From NCBI RefSeq assembly GCF_900167975.1, contig NZ_FUZU01000004.1:1-64000 (forward strand): a stretch of DNA of 64,000 nt, in the 5' to 3' direction. The notes beneath the pieces are model-generated. The model saw only the letters and a program-made list of their open reading frames with translations, did not search any database and was not told the DNA's origin. This DNA comes from Ohtaekwangia koreensis (GTDB taxonomy: Bacteria > Bacteroidota > Bacteroidia > Cytophagales > Cyclobacteriaceae). Both the position numbers and the translations under genes were made by a program. Position 1 is the first letter of the stretch. Every line of letters begins with the position of its first letter. Shown here piece by piece: positions 41,912-50,343 of this stretch.

Positions 41912-42823
41912 TTACTTTTTCAGCGCAAACTTCTCCATCTCGGCGTTAAATTTATCAGCCTCCTCTACGAACAGCGCGTGACCACTGTTCTCGAACTTAA
42001 CAATATATGAATTGCTGATTCCCTTTTGAAGCTGCTCCGCGAAATCAAATGGACATAACTTGTCTTGTGTGCCATGAAAAATCGCTGTCGGAATTTTGAT
42101 CTTTGAAAGTGAGGGGCGTAAATCCAGATCACGTAATGCAGTGATTGAATGGGTAATGGCATAAGGCCATGCCTGCAAATTGATATTCTCTAACCACCTC
42201 TCCACGTTTTTTGAAATAGCTCCTTCCTTAGCAGGAAACGCAGCGCCAAAACCTGCAATCAAATCCTGGCGACTAGTCATGGTTGCTTTTATCAATCCAT
42301 CGGCGTCTGCTTCTGATACACCAGATGGCGAGCCATCACGTTGTTTCCAGGATGGGGCTGCTGCTGCAAAGAGTGCCAGTTTACTAACGTGAGCAGAATT
42401 ATACTTTGTGACATAATGAATGACTACTGCCCCGCCCATAGAAAATCCTCCAAGTACAGCGTTTTGAATATTAAGTTTCTCCAACACAACCTTTATATCA
42501 TCCGAGAACACGTCGAAGTCATACCTGCCATAGGGTTTATCTGATTCGCCAAAACCTCTAAGCGTGATTCCGATAACTCGAAATCCTTTCTGCGCCAGGG
42601 CCTGGTATTGGTATTCATACATTGCATCGCTAAGTGGCCATCCGTGGATCAGAACAATAGGCTGGCCTTCACCTAAATCAGTCACGTGAAGCTTTACTCC
42701 TTTTTCTACTTCAATGAATTCTTGTCTTCCTGCTGAAGCGGGTACTCTTTTCCCTTGTGCAAAAACCGTTGACCCCATAACAGAAGTCGCTAAAATACCG
42801 AGTGCATAGATGATTGTTTTCAT
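41912..42823 (-). CDS. Exported alpha/beta hydrolase (non-haem chloroperoxidase-like)
   Basis: A 303-residue hydrolase with a signal peptide (1-22, TVFA|Q). The oxyanion-hole motif is IVLIHGWPLSD (56-66) and the nucleophile elbow GFSMGG has Ser128. Asp254 (FHGTQDKLCP) and His282 (ENSGHALFVEE) complete the triad. The sequence around GITLRGFGESDKPYGRYDFD resembles AB-hydrolase-1 esterases and cofactor-free haloperoxidases; the true substrate is unknown. It is probably co-regulated with the AraC gene 97 bp downstream of its stop. Confidence 0.88.
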   Translation of the reverse strand: MKTIIYALGILATSVMGSTVFAQGKRVPASAGRQEFIEVEKGVKLHVTDLGEGQPIVLIHGWPLSDAMYEYQYQALAQKGFRVIGITLRGFGESDKPYGRYDFDVFSDDIKVVLEKLNIQNAVLGGFSMGGAVVIHYVTKYNSAHVSKLALFAAAAPSWKQRDGSPSGVSEADADGLIKATMTSRQDLIAGFGAAFPAKEGAISKNVERWLENINLQAWPYAITHSITALRDLDLRPSLSKIKIPTAIFHGTQDKLCPFDFAEQLQKGISNSYIVKFENSGHALFVEEADKFNAEMEKFALKK

Positions 42824-43009
42824 AATGTAAGTCTAGTTTTGTTTAAAATGTTTGCCTTTTACCCGCTAAATGACCATTCTTGCTGCTGAAAAATGATCAA
42901 TTCAACGATACAAAGGTGCAGGAGAACTCACCCTAATGGAATGGACAAATAGCAGAGACTCTTGTACATTCTTCCCTACGATACAAAAATGAGGAAAGTC
43001 ACTGCAGGG

Positions 43010-43573
43010 CTAAAGGATACTATTTTGTTTCAGCCACATTGGCTTTGCTTTTAAAACCTTTTTATGAACTTCACAATCCGATGAGTGAGCACCGGGTAAA
43101 AAACCGATGCTCATCAGAAATTCATTTACGATTTCACCCCCTGTGAAACGGAAAGTCTTCTTAAAGACTTTTATCCATTCTTCTTTTGTTTTTGGATGGT
43201 TGAATTCCAACCACTTTTCAAACGAACCAAACTGTTTTTGTAAAACAAGGATTGTTTTAGCATTCTCTATGGCGGCGTTTATTTTTAACCGGTTGCGAAT
43301 AATACCCGCATCAGCTAAAAGTCGCTTCCGATCCGCTTCTGTATAATTCGCAATATTCTTGATGTTGAAATTGTGATATGCTTTCCGAAATGCTTCCTCT
43401 TTCTTTAAAATCAACTCCCAGCTCAATCCAGCCTGATTAATTTCCAGAATCAATCTTCCAAACAGTTCATTGTCATCATGAATTGGAAAACCATATTGAT
43501 TATCGTGATAGTTTTTATGAAGCGTTTTTCTATCGCCTGGTTGCATTTGGTTTATTGCTGAGCAGTAACTCAT
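43010..43573 (-). CDS. tag: DNA-3-methyladenine glycosylase I
   Basis: Removes 3-methyladenine from alkylated DNA. The 187-residue protein has Cys4, YHDNQYGFPIHDD (about 22-34), LILEINQAGLSWELILKKEE with the family's QAGLSW motif, and AFRKAYHNFNI. Near the C-terminus AHSSDCEVH gives His and Cys spaced four apart, which together with Cys4 and the early His fits the Tag zinc snap. The length is normal. It is a single gene with no close partner. Confidence 0.92.
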   Translation of the reverse strand: MSYCSAINQMQPGDRKTLHKNYHDNQYGFPIHDDNELFGRLILEINQAGLSWELILKKEEAFRKAYHNFNIKNIANYTEADRKRLLADAGIIRNRLKINAAIENAKTILVLQKQFGSFEKWLEFNHPKTKEEWIKVFKKTFRFTGGEIVNEFLMSIGFLPGAHSSDCEVHKKVLKAKPMWLKQNSIL

Positions 43574-43606
43574 TGAAGTTGTTTGGTTCGGGTGGTGCCA
43601 ACCTAA

Positions 43607-43930
43607 TTATCCTGTTATTTTCAATGATTGAATAAGCCCCTCATTGATTTCAAAATTAAATTTCAGCACTGCCGGACTCCCCTCAAATGTGCCTGAAACT
43701 TTAGCCGATAATATTCCCTTGTTACCCTTCTCTGTATATTCAACAGCTTGCATGACTGACTTATACTTTTCGTTAGCTTCAGCAATCCATTTTTGAATTT
43801 CTTTTCTTCCTGTATGGGTTTTACCCTCATCATACGCTACACCAGTTTCAGAAAAAAGATTTGCATAAGCTTCACTGTCAAAGTTGTTTTGCGCTTTGAT
43901 CAATTCTTGCACTATGTTTGGTAATTTCAT
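43607..43930 (-). CDS. SnoaL/NTF2-like protein
   Basis: A 107-residue alpha+beta protein with the NTF2-fold pattern: a first helix (IVQELIKAQNNFDSEAYANL), FSETGVAYDEGKTHTGRKEI then a helix (KWIAEANEKY), and four strands ending GLIQSLKITG. These proteins are often small isomerases or ligand-binding proteins. It lies 36 bp downstream of the SDR gene on the same strand, so both are likely to be under the HxlR regulator opposite. Confidence 0.8.
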   Translation of the reverse strand: MKLPNIVQELIKAQNNFDSEAYANLFSETGVAYDEGKTHTGRKEIQKWIAEANEKYKSVMQAVEYTEKGNKGILSAKVSGTFEGSPAVLKFNFEINEGLIQSLKITG

Positions 43931-43966
43931 ATTGTTTGTTGTTTTGTTATTCCTGTTTATTTCAGA

Positions 43967-44752
43967 TTAAATGGTTGGAATTGTCCCTCCGTCAACGACA
44001 TATTCCGTTCCCGTTAGATAATTAGCCTTTGGAGAAACTAGAAAACCGATAAACTCTGCGATCTCTGCAGGTAGCGCGGGTCTGCCAAATGGAATACCAC
44101 CAAGCGCATCCATAACACTCTTCGTAGCTTCTTCAATGGTAATCTTTGCGTTTTCCGCAATCCGTTCTAGAAACCCGGTATTTGTAGTGGTAGCAATCCA
44201 ACCCGGTGAAACAGTCAATACCCGCACACCTTTCGGAGAAACTTCCTTAGATAAACCTTTGCTATAATTGATTAACCCTGCTTTTGCAGCAGCATAAGGC
44301 AAGGTAGATTCGTGCAGAGGCAACCTGCCTTGAATTGATGCAACGTGAATAATAACGCCACTTTTACGTGCTAACATTTGTGGCAAGAAACCTCTGTCCA
44401 ACCTAACTGCGGCTATCAAATTTGTTTGAATAGTTTTCTCCCAATTTTCATCTGTTATAGCCGCGAAACCACCTGCTGGTGTATCTGAGCCACCCATGTT
44501 GTTTATCAAAATGTCCAATTGCCCGAATTTTGACTGAACTTCCTTAATCACTTTCTCAGTACCAGCTGCGGTGCTTAAGTCTGCTGGAATGAAGTGCATG
44601 TTTCCGTTCGCTTCAGGTTTGCTTCTGGCTATGATGATAACCTTTGCACCTGCTTTCTCTAAGCGATCTGCAATTGCTTTTCCCAAGCCTTTTGTCCCAC
44701 CGGTTACCAAGGCGATTTTGCCAGATAACTCATTGCTGAAATGATTTTCCAT
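43967..44752 (-). CDS. Short-chain dehydrogenase/reductase
   Basis: A 261-residue Rossmann-fold oxidoreductase. Cofactor motif TGGTKGLGKAI (16-26); NNMGG at about 84-88; catalytic Ser in IHVASIQGR and Tyr-x-x-x-Lys in LPYAAAKAGLINYSKG. The end LTGTEYVVDGGTIPTI is typical of the family. Divergent from the HxlR gene, sharing a promoter region of about 140 bp, and in operon with the SnoaL-like gene. HxlR regulators often control such redox genes in response to electrophiles. Confidence 0.93.
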   Translation of the reverse strand: MENHFSNELSGKIALVTGGTKGLGKAIADRLEKAGAKVIIIARSKPEANGNMHFIPADLSTAAGTEKVIKEVQSKFGQLDILINNMGGSDTPAGGFAAITDENWEKTIQTNLIAAVRLDRGFLPQMLARKSGVIIHVASIQGRLPLHESTLPYAAAKAGLINYSKGLSKEVSPKGVRVLTVSPGWIATTTNTGFLERIAENAKITIEEATKSVMDALGGIPFGRPALPAEIAEFIGFLVSPKANYLTGTEYVVDGGTIPTI

Positions 44753-44892
44753 TTTTTACCTCTTTTTTGTTGAAATTTATATGGGCAAAAGTGGAGTGTA
44801 TGATCACTTAGCACAAGTAGGGAGATTTTATTCGCATAGGGATAATTTTAACCCCTATGCCACATTGCAAAGCATAAGACTATTTTTGATCT

Positions 44893-45276
44893 ATGAAAAA
44901 CAGAAAAATTCCATTGAATCTGAATTGTGGGTTGGACCTGGTAGGCGAAGTGCTGTATGGCAAATGGAAAATGCGCCTATTATGGTTTATTAAACAGGGC
45001 CACAAGCGGCCAAGCGAATTGCAACGCAAAATTCCGGATGCTTCACGAAGAGTATTAAATGTTCAATTGAAAGAATTGGAAGATCACGAGTTGATCTCAA
45101 AAGTTGTTTATGCAGTTGTTCCACCGAAAGTTGAATATAACCTTACCGAATTTGGAGAAAGTTTAATACCTGTAATTGGTGCAATTGGCCAATGGGGTGA
45201 TAAAAATGAGGAGCGGTTGCGCTCACTAATTATGGCTAAGCCAATAGTGAATGTCGAAGTATTGAATGAAGGGTGA
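44893..45276 (+). CDS. HxlR-family transcriptional regulator
   Basis: A 127-residue winged-helix regulator: CGLDLVGEVLYGKWKMRLLW, FIKQGHKRPSELQRKIPDAS, RRVLNVQLKELEDHELISKV and VPPKVEYNLTEFGESLIPVI. All the conserved HxlR segments are present. One cysteine near the N-terminus (Cys12) stands where redox-sensing members carry theirs. It is divergent from the SDR gene and probably represses it. Confidence 0.92.
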   Translation: MKNRKIPLNLNCGLDLVGEVLYGKWKMRLLWFIKQGHKRPSELQRKIPDASRRVLNVQLKELEDHELISKVVYAVVPPKVEYNLTEFGESLIPVIGAIGQWGDKNEERLRSLIMAKPIVNVEVLNEG

Positions 45277-45331
45277 GGCTAAGATCATCAATTAAAATGC
45301 ATCAAAAATAAATATCCAAACCATCCGGTGC

Positions 45332-45702
45332 ATGTCCCATTTCGTAAATACATCAAGAAGTACTGTAGTTAAACACGGGTTAGTTATAATCGTTGATATC
45401 AGTGGATTCACCAAATTCGTATTTGAGACGGAATTAATTGCTGGGCAAAATATTGTTTCCGACTTACTCCTTTCGATTATCAACGCTGACAAGCTTAACT
45501 TGAAATATTGCTGAGATTGAAGGAGACGCTGTGTTTTTTTTCGCTTTGGCGATCCACCATCGCAAAAGAAAATTCTCGCCCAATACGAGGAAATGCTGTA
45601 CGAATTTTTTAATACCGTCAGTAGCATTTCAGAAGAAACTGGCATTAAGCTCCAGCTCTCGATTAAGATGATAAGTGCAAAAGTAAATGCAAACTATCTT
45701 TA
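45332..45702 (+). pseudogene. Broken DUF2652-type (adenylate cyclase-like) gene
   Basis: The frame starting at 45332 gives HGLVIIVDISGFTKFVFETE, a signature DUF2652/cyclase-like start, then stops at LNLKYC. The next bases read EIEGDAVFF in another frame, and PSQKKILAQYEEMLYEFFNT then VSSISEETGIKLQLSIKMI in a third frame. Intact members run on to about 200 residues without break. Frameshifts and a stop show loss of function. It marks the left border of the mobilisation module. Confidence 0.65.
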
Positions 45703-45805
45703 AAAAGCTGCTATTGGCGTAGCAAAAATATCGCGTGACTTGATCCGAGATGAGTCAAATCTCACTTAACAGTGCTTAAAAGAGTCGGCTTTGTTGAATT
45801 GAGAG

Positions 45806-46042
45806 TTACTCGCTTATTTTTTCAATCTGCTCATTAAGCCCATGCTCATCTAAGATATCCAAAAACTCCTTCAACATCCGATACCCCGACTGTGGTTTGA
45901 ACGGAAGTTCATGCAACGAACTATCTAATATATCCTGTAAACTCTTGAATCCATTAGCCTTGGCCATCGCCTTAAACTCTTTCGTTACATCGAGGTTTTT
46001 AATGGCTTTATGCAGGATGGGATGAGTGATTTCCTGTGTCAT
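45806..46042 (-). CDS. Small helical protein, RpoA C-terminal-like
   Basis: A 78-residue protein. The segment NGFKSLQDILDSSLHELPFK, PQSGYRMLKEFLDILDEHGL resembles the helix-hairpin-helix of RNA polymerase alpha C-terminal domains (GFKTLGDIL...L..LPGFGYHMLQEL), without other RNA polymerase parts. Such small proteins occur on Bacteroidota mobile elements. It is divergent from the HTH gene at 46251, with operator-like dyads in the gap. Function unknown. Confidence 0.6.
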   Translation of the reverse strand: MTQEITHPILHKAIKNLDVTKEFKAMAKANGFKSLQDILDSSLHELPFKPQSGYRMLKEFLDILDEHGLNEQIEKISE

Positions 46043-46143
46043 AGCATAAAAGATTTTGGGTTGTTAATGTGTAAAACCAACAGGAATTTCTGCGCTTCTG
46101 CAAAAGTAAGCATCCTAGTTTTTAGAAAATCTTAAAAATATTT

Positions 46144-46193
46144 CTAACTGAATATGAGTCGGTTAGCAGGTGTCCTAGGACAGTTGTGACTGT
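46144..46193. promoter_or_regulatory. Cluster of dyads, possible operator
   Basis: A perfect 12-bp palindrome TGTCCTAGGACA (46171-46182) is flanked by CTAAC/GTTAG arms (46144-46166) and ACAGT/ACTGT arms (46180-46193). The cluster lies between the divergent 78-aa gene and the HTH gene, where a regulator of the mobile module would bind. Confidence 0.45.
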
Positions 46194-46250
46194 TTTACCA
46201 TGGGGTTACACCCGTGATTTGAACCAACAATTTTCAAAGCGGAACAAATC

Positions 46251-46559
46251 ATGGCAACCAATATTATTACCCCGGAAGATCTTCAGACATTCAAAATTGA
46301 ATTGCTCGAAGCTATAGAAAAGTTGCTGTCACAACGGCAGGCAGGCCCGATGCAACGCTGGCTTAAATCTCCTCAGGTCAGGAAGCTCCTGAACCTCTCT
46401 CCCGGAACATTACAGAACCTTCGGATTAACGGTACGCTTCCCTTCACAAAAATCGGAGGTGTGATCTTCTATGATTACCAAGACATCGAGCGAATCCTTC
46501 AGGAACGCAAGGCTAATACGGAATCTTCACCTACAAAAAATCAACCACGAAGATCATGA
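46251..46559 (+). CDS. Helix-turn-helix (MerR/excisionase-like) protein
   Basis: A 102-residue protein of the small HTH_17 class often found as the first gene of Bacteroidota mobile elements. The HTH covers about 38-90: WLKSPQVRKLLNLSPGTLQN, LRINGTLPFTKIGGVIFYDY, QDIERILQERK. It may act as a regulator or as an excision factor. Followed by the candidate oriT region and mobC. Confidence 0.88.
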   Translation: MATNIITPEDLQTFKIELLEAIEKLLSQRQAGPMQRWLKSPQVRKLLNLSPGTLQNLRINGTLPFTKIGGVIFYDYQDIERILQERKANTESSPTKNQPRRS

Positions 46560-46606
46560 AAGCGGAAAGTGAATGCTTATCGCAATTTGAAGAGCTGAAC
46601 GTTACA

Positions 46607-46711
46607 CCCTGCGGTTTTCTGCAGGGAGCAAGATGTACAAATGTTAACACATTTGGAATCTTGCCTCATCCCCTATCGGCGCTTCGGAACGAAGCCTCGG
46701 AACTCGGCTTC
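46607..46711. other. Candidate origin of transfer (oriT) with three hairpins
   Basis: Just before mobC are three inverted repeats. CCCTGC/GCAGGG occupies 46607-46626. GCAAGAT/ATCTTGC (46628-46664) encloses CAAATG/CATTTG around TTAACA. GAAGCC/GGCTTC occupies 46691-46711. No convincing gene covers this stretch. Inverted repeats immediately upstream of a MobC-relaxase pair are where oriT normally lies. The nick site itself could not be identified. Confidence 0.55.
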
Positions 46712-46736
46712 TGTGGCTTGCCAAAATCAATAAGTC

Positions 46737-47126
46737 ATGAGCCAGCGCAAATACAATAAGACCGAGCCACTGGATCACCTCATCGGTGTACGTGTATCGG
46801 AGGCATTCTACAATAAACTGGAAGGCCTGCGTAAGAACAGCAACTGCCAAACCATCGGAGAATTCACGCGAATGATTTTGCAAAAGGAACAAATCATCTG
46901 GTATCACAAAGATGCTTCAGCAGATGCTATAACTGTCGAACTGACAGCGATCAGGAAAGAGCTGAAAGCCATCGGTAACAATATCAACCAGATAACACGC
47001 TACTTCCATGGAACTGCCATTCCGAGTCAAAAAATATTTGAAGCATTGAAGATACTGGAAGAGTATAAAAAGATCTCGGGCAAGATAGACAAGCTGCTAA
47101 CGGTTCTGGATGGAATACTAAAATAA
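46737..47126 (+). CDS. Mobilisation accessory protein MobC (relaxosome)
   Basis: A 129-residue protein. The ribbon-helix-helix-like N-terminal part (about 12-58) has LIGVRVSEAFYNKLEGLRKN and IGEFTRMILQKEQI. The MobC core is AIRKELKAIGNNINQITRYF, matching the 'L..iGnNlNQiar' signature. It binds oriT and helps load the relaxase. The stop is at 47126 and the relaxase starts at 47127, so the two are tightly coupled. Confidence 0.9.
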   Translation: MSQRKYNKTEPLDHLIGVRVSEAFYNKLEGLRKNSNCQTIGEFTRMILQKEQIIWYHKDASADAITVELTAIRKELKAIGNNINQITRYFHGTAIPSQKIFEALKILEEYKKISGKIDKLLTVLDGILK

Positions 47127-48380
47127 ATGGTAGCCAAGGTGATCAGCGGAAAAGATATACAGGGGGCACTCAATTACAACGAACAGAAAGTTATGGAAGG
47201 TAAAGCGCTATGTATTCAGGCGAATCTTTTTAAGAAGGAAGCAGGCAACTTGAATTTCTATGAGAAGCTCGCGCGCTTCACTGATCTCAATGAAAAGAAT
47301 ATACGCACCAAGACCAACACTCTTCATATCTCCCTGAATTTTGACGTGACCGAAAAGCTTGGTGTACACATGCTGAATCAAATTGCCTCGCAGTATATGG
47401 ACAAGATCGGCTTCGGGGATCAACCCTACCTGGTATATCAACACACTGATACAGCGCACCCGCATGTGCATATTGTCACTACGCTCATTCAGCAAAACGG
47501 TAAACGAATTCCCATTCACTACCTGGGGAAGAATCAATCTGAAAAAGCGAGGAACGAAATAGAGACAGCGTTTGGATTGGTGCAGGCTCAAAGCAAGGGT
47601 AAAGAACAGAAAGAGATGATCCGTCCTGTAGATGTGGAAAAAGTGGTCTACGGAAAGTCTGAGACAAGACGAAGTATTGTAAACATCGTGTGCATGGCAA
47701 CACGCTCCTACAAGTATACCTCGCTACCGGAATTGAACGCGGTACTCAGGCAGTACAATGTTACGGCTGAGCGCGGGACCGAAAAGTCAAAGATGTTTGC
47801 CCGAAAGGGACTGATGTATAGTCTCATTGATCAGAAAGGAAAACGTATAGGTATACCCGTAAAAGCCAGTGCTATATATAGCAAGCCGACGCTGGCATTT
47901 CTGGAAAAGCAATTCAAGCTCAATGAAGTACTACGGTTGCCGTTGAAAGAACCGATGAAAAAGGCAGTGGACAAAGTCTTACTATCAAAGGCTGTCACTA
48001 CCAAAGAACAGTTCAAATGTGAATTGGAGAAAAGCGGCATTGCTGTACTCCTCCGAACCAATACAGAAGGTAGAACCTATGGGATAACCTTTGTCGATAA
48101 TCAAAGAAGAGTGGTCTTCAATGGAAGTGACCTTGGTAAGCCTTATAGTGCCACCGCTATTTTAGAAAAACTATCGGCCAAAGAAGATACAGTAAAACCT
48201 TACCGTCCGGGATTCACGGACAAAGTCGCCTCACAGGAAAAGTATACTCACGAAGCGGTCGCCAGTACCAATTCAATGATACAGGATTTGGTAACAGCCG
48301 GGGACCTTGACAGAAGTTCACCAGAGGCAGCTCTGAAACTTGGACGAAAAAGGAGAAGAAGAAAAGGACGTACACTTTAA
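47127..48380 (+). CDS. MOBP-type relaxase (MobA/VirD2 family)
   Basis: A 417-residue relaxase that nicks oriT and leads the DNA strand to a recipient. The candidate catalytic Tyr is Tyr17 in GALNYNEQKV. The histidine triad is HPHVH (His111, His113, His115) in YQHTDTAHPHVHIVTTLIQQ, with LHISLNFD (about 66-73) before it. Its C-terminal third is basic and ends in KLGRKRRRRKGRTL. The end overlaps an in-frame upstream extension of the coupling-protein gene. Confidence 0.93.
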   Translation: MVAKVISGKDIQGALNYNEQKVMEGKALCIQANLFKKEAGNLNFYEKLARFTDLNEKNIRTKTNTLHISLNFDVTEKLGVHMLNQIASQYMDKIGFGDQPYLVYQHTDTAHPHVHIVTTLIQQNGKRIPIHYLGKNQSEKARNEIETAFGLVQAQSKGKEQKEMIRPVDVEKVVYGKSETRRSIVNIVCMATRSYKYTSLPELNAVLRQYNVTAERGTEKSKMFARKGLMYSLIDQKGKRIGIPVKASAIYSKPTLAFLEKQFKLNEVLRLPLKEPMKKAVDKVLLSKAVTTKEQFKCELEKSGIAVLLRTNTEGRTYGITFVDNQRRVVFNGSDLGKPYSATAILEKLSAKEDTVKPYRPGFTDKVASQEKYTHEAVASTNSMIQDLVTAGDLDRSSPEAALKLGRKRRRRKGRTL

Positions 48381-48390
48381 ACTCATTGCT

Positions 48391-50328
48391 ATGCAAACCG
48401 GTGAAAACGAACAAGCCTTGCGCAAGATTATTGATCTGACCAGGATCTGCAGTATGGTCATACTGCTCATGCATTTTTATTACTACTGCCACCACGCATT
48501 CTTTCAATGGGGGTATACATTGGAATTCATTGACCATGTGATGATAAATATTTCCAGCACCGGGCTGTTCAACACGATATGGAACTCAAAGCTAATATCA
48601 CTGGCGTTGCTGATCGTTTCCCTTGTTGGGGCGAAAGGAAAGAAGGACGAGAAAATCAGTCTTCGGGCTGCGTTGTCTTGTATAGGTATAGGCCTCTTAT
48701 TGTTTTTATTGAGCCATGCTGTTCTATCCGGAAATATAGAAACCTTCATGGCGAGTGGTATCTATATAGCGCTTGTCATAGCCGGATATATACTTATTCT
48801 TACCGGAGGTACATGGCTCTCACGCCTGATCAGGCTTCAGCTTAGAAATGACATCTTCAACAAATTAAACGAGTCTTTCCCGCAGGAGGAACGCCTGCTG
48901 GAAAATGAATACTCCATTAACCTTCCGGCACAGTATATATTAAAAAGTAAACTACGCAGGAGCTGGATCAATTTCATAAATCCCTTCCGGGCTTTGCTGG
49001 TTATCGGAACACCCGGAGCGGGTAAATCTTACTTTGTTATCCGGCACATTATCACGCAGCATATTCGCAAAGGATTCAGCATGTTCATCTATGATTTCAA
49101 GTATGATGATCTGTCTATTATAGCCTATAACACGTTGCTGAAGTTTAGCAGCAACTACAAGGTATCACCAAAGTTTTACGTGATCGAGTTCGATAAGATC
49201 ATGCACCGGTGTAATCCGCTTGATCCTGTCACGATGGAGGACATTACTGATGCCAGTGAATCATCACGAACAATCATGCTCGGCCTTAACCGCGACTGGA
49301 TCAAGAAGCAAGGTGATTTCTTTGTCGAGTCACCGATCAATTTCGTGACGGCTGTTATTTGGTTCCTTCGGAAATATGAGAGTGGAAAATACTGCACACT
49401 ACCGCATGTTATTGAATTGATGCAGTTAGAATACAAGACTATGTTTCCATTGCTTCGAACAGAACCGGAGATAGATGTACTGATTAATCCCTTTGAGTCT
49501 GCCTATCGGCATGAAGCCTGGGAACAGTTAGAAGGTCAGATTGCATCGGCCAAGATCGGTATGGCGCGACTATCATCTCCTCAGCTATACTATGTGCTAT
49601 CGGGAAACGACTTTACGCTGGATATCAATAATCCAAATGAACCGAAGATCATCTGTATGGGTAACAACCCGCAGAAGCAACAGATCTTCGGAGCGGTACT
49701 CTCACTCTATATATCCCGCGTCATTAAGCTGGTTAACAAGAAAGGGAAGTTGAAAAGCAGTTTGATCTTCGATGAATTTCCAACGGTATATTTCAACAAC
49801 ATCGATAGTTTGATCGCCACAGCAAGGTCGAACAAGGTGGCAACTACCCTGGCCGTTCAGGATTATTCACAGCTTAAGAAAGACTATGGCCGCGACCAGG
49901 CCGAAGTGATCATGAACATTGTCGGAAATGTTATCTCCGGGCAGGTCGTTGGAGACACAGCAAAGTTCTTGTCGGAGCGCTTTGGAAAAATCGTCCAGCA
50001 ACGTGAAAGTATATCTATCAATCGCACGGATACTTCTGTAAGCAGGTCAACGCAACTGGACGCTGCTATACCACCATCAAAGATTGCATCGCTATCATCG
50101 GGCGAGTTCGTGGGAATGGTAGCGGATGACCCTGATCAGAAGATTGCACTCAAAGTATTTCATGCCGAGATACTAAACGATCATGCGGCCTTAAAGAAAG
50201 AAGAAGACAGTTATCAACCTATACCGGCAGTCAGGAAGGTGACTATAGACGAGGTGCAACAAAACTATATGAAGATAAAGGAAGACATCCGCTACATCAT
50301 TGAAGACCGACTACCGGATGCCGCTTAA
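48391..50328 (+). CDS. Conjugative coupling protein (TraG/VirD4 family)
   Basis: The protein has 645 residues from the ATG at 48391 (MQTGENEQALRKIID, the usual Bacteroidota start); an ATG at 48340 would overlap the relaxase and is less likely. Four N-terminal membrane helices (about 15-35, 65-80, 92-110, 120-140) include FYYYCHH, the YWFCY-type region. Walker A is GTPGAGKSYFV (about 206-216) and Walker B LIFDEFPTVYF (about 456-466). It links the relaxosome to a type IV channel. No channel genes (TraA-Q) are nearby, so this module would borrow one. Confidence 0.93.
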   Translation: MQTGENEQALRKIIDLTRICSMVILLMHFYYYCHHAFFQWGYTLEFIDHVMINISSTGLFNTIWNSKLISLALLIVSLVGAKGKKDEKISLRAALSCIGIGLLLFLLSHAVLSGNIETFMASGIYIALVIAGYILILTGGTWLSRLIRLQLRNDIFNKLNESFPQEERLLENEYSINLPAQYILKSKLRRSWINFINPFRALLVIGTPGAGKSYFVIRHIITQHIRKGFSMFIYDFKYDDLSIIAYNTLLKFSSNYKVSPKFYVIEFDKIMHRCNPLDPVTMEDITDASESSRTIMLGLNRDWIKKQGDFFVESPINFVTAVIWFLRKYESGKYCTLPHVIELMQLEYKTMFPLLRTEPEIDVLINPFESAYRHEAWEQLEGQIASAKIGMARLSSPQLYYVLSGNDFTLDINNPNEPKIICMGNNPQKQQIFGAVLSLYISRVIKLVNKKGKLKSSLIFDEFPTVYFNNIDSLIATARSNKVATTLAVQDYSQLKKDYGRDQAEVIMNIVGNVISGQVVGDTAKFLSERFGKIVQQRESISINRTDTSVSRSTQLDAAIPPSKIASLSSGEFVGMVADDPDQKIALKVFHAEILNDHAALKKEEDSYQPIPAVRKVTIDEVQQNYMKIKEDIRYIIEDRLPDAA

Positions 50329-50343
50329 ACATTTTAACAGATC

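Noticed and set aside
48340-48390. Upstream start of the TraG gene inside the relaxase gene
   Set aside because: The extra 17 residues (MDEKGEEEKDVHFKLIA) do not look like the family; MQTGENEQ at 48391 is the typical start.
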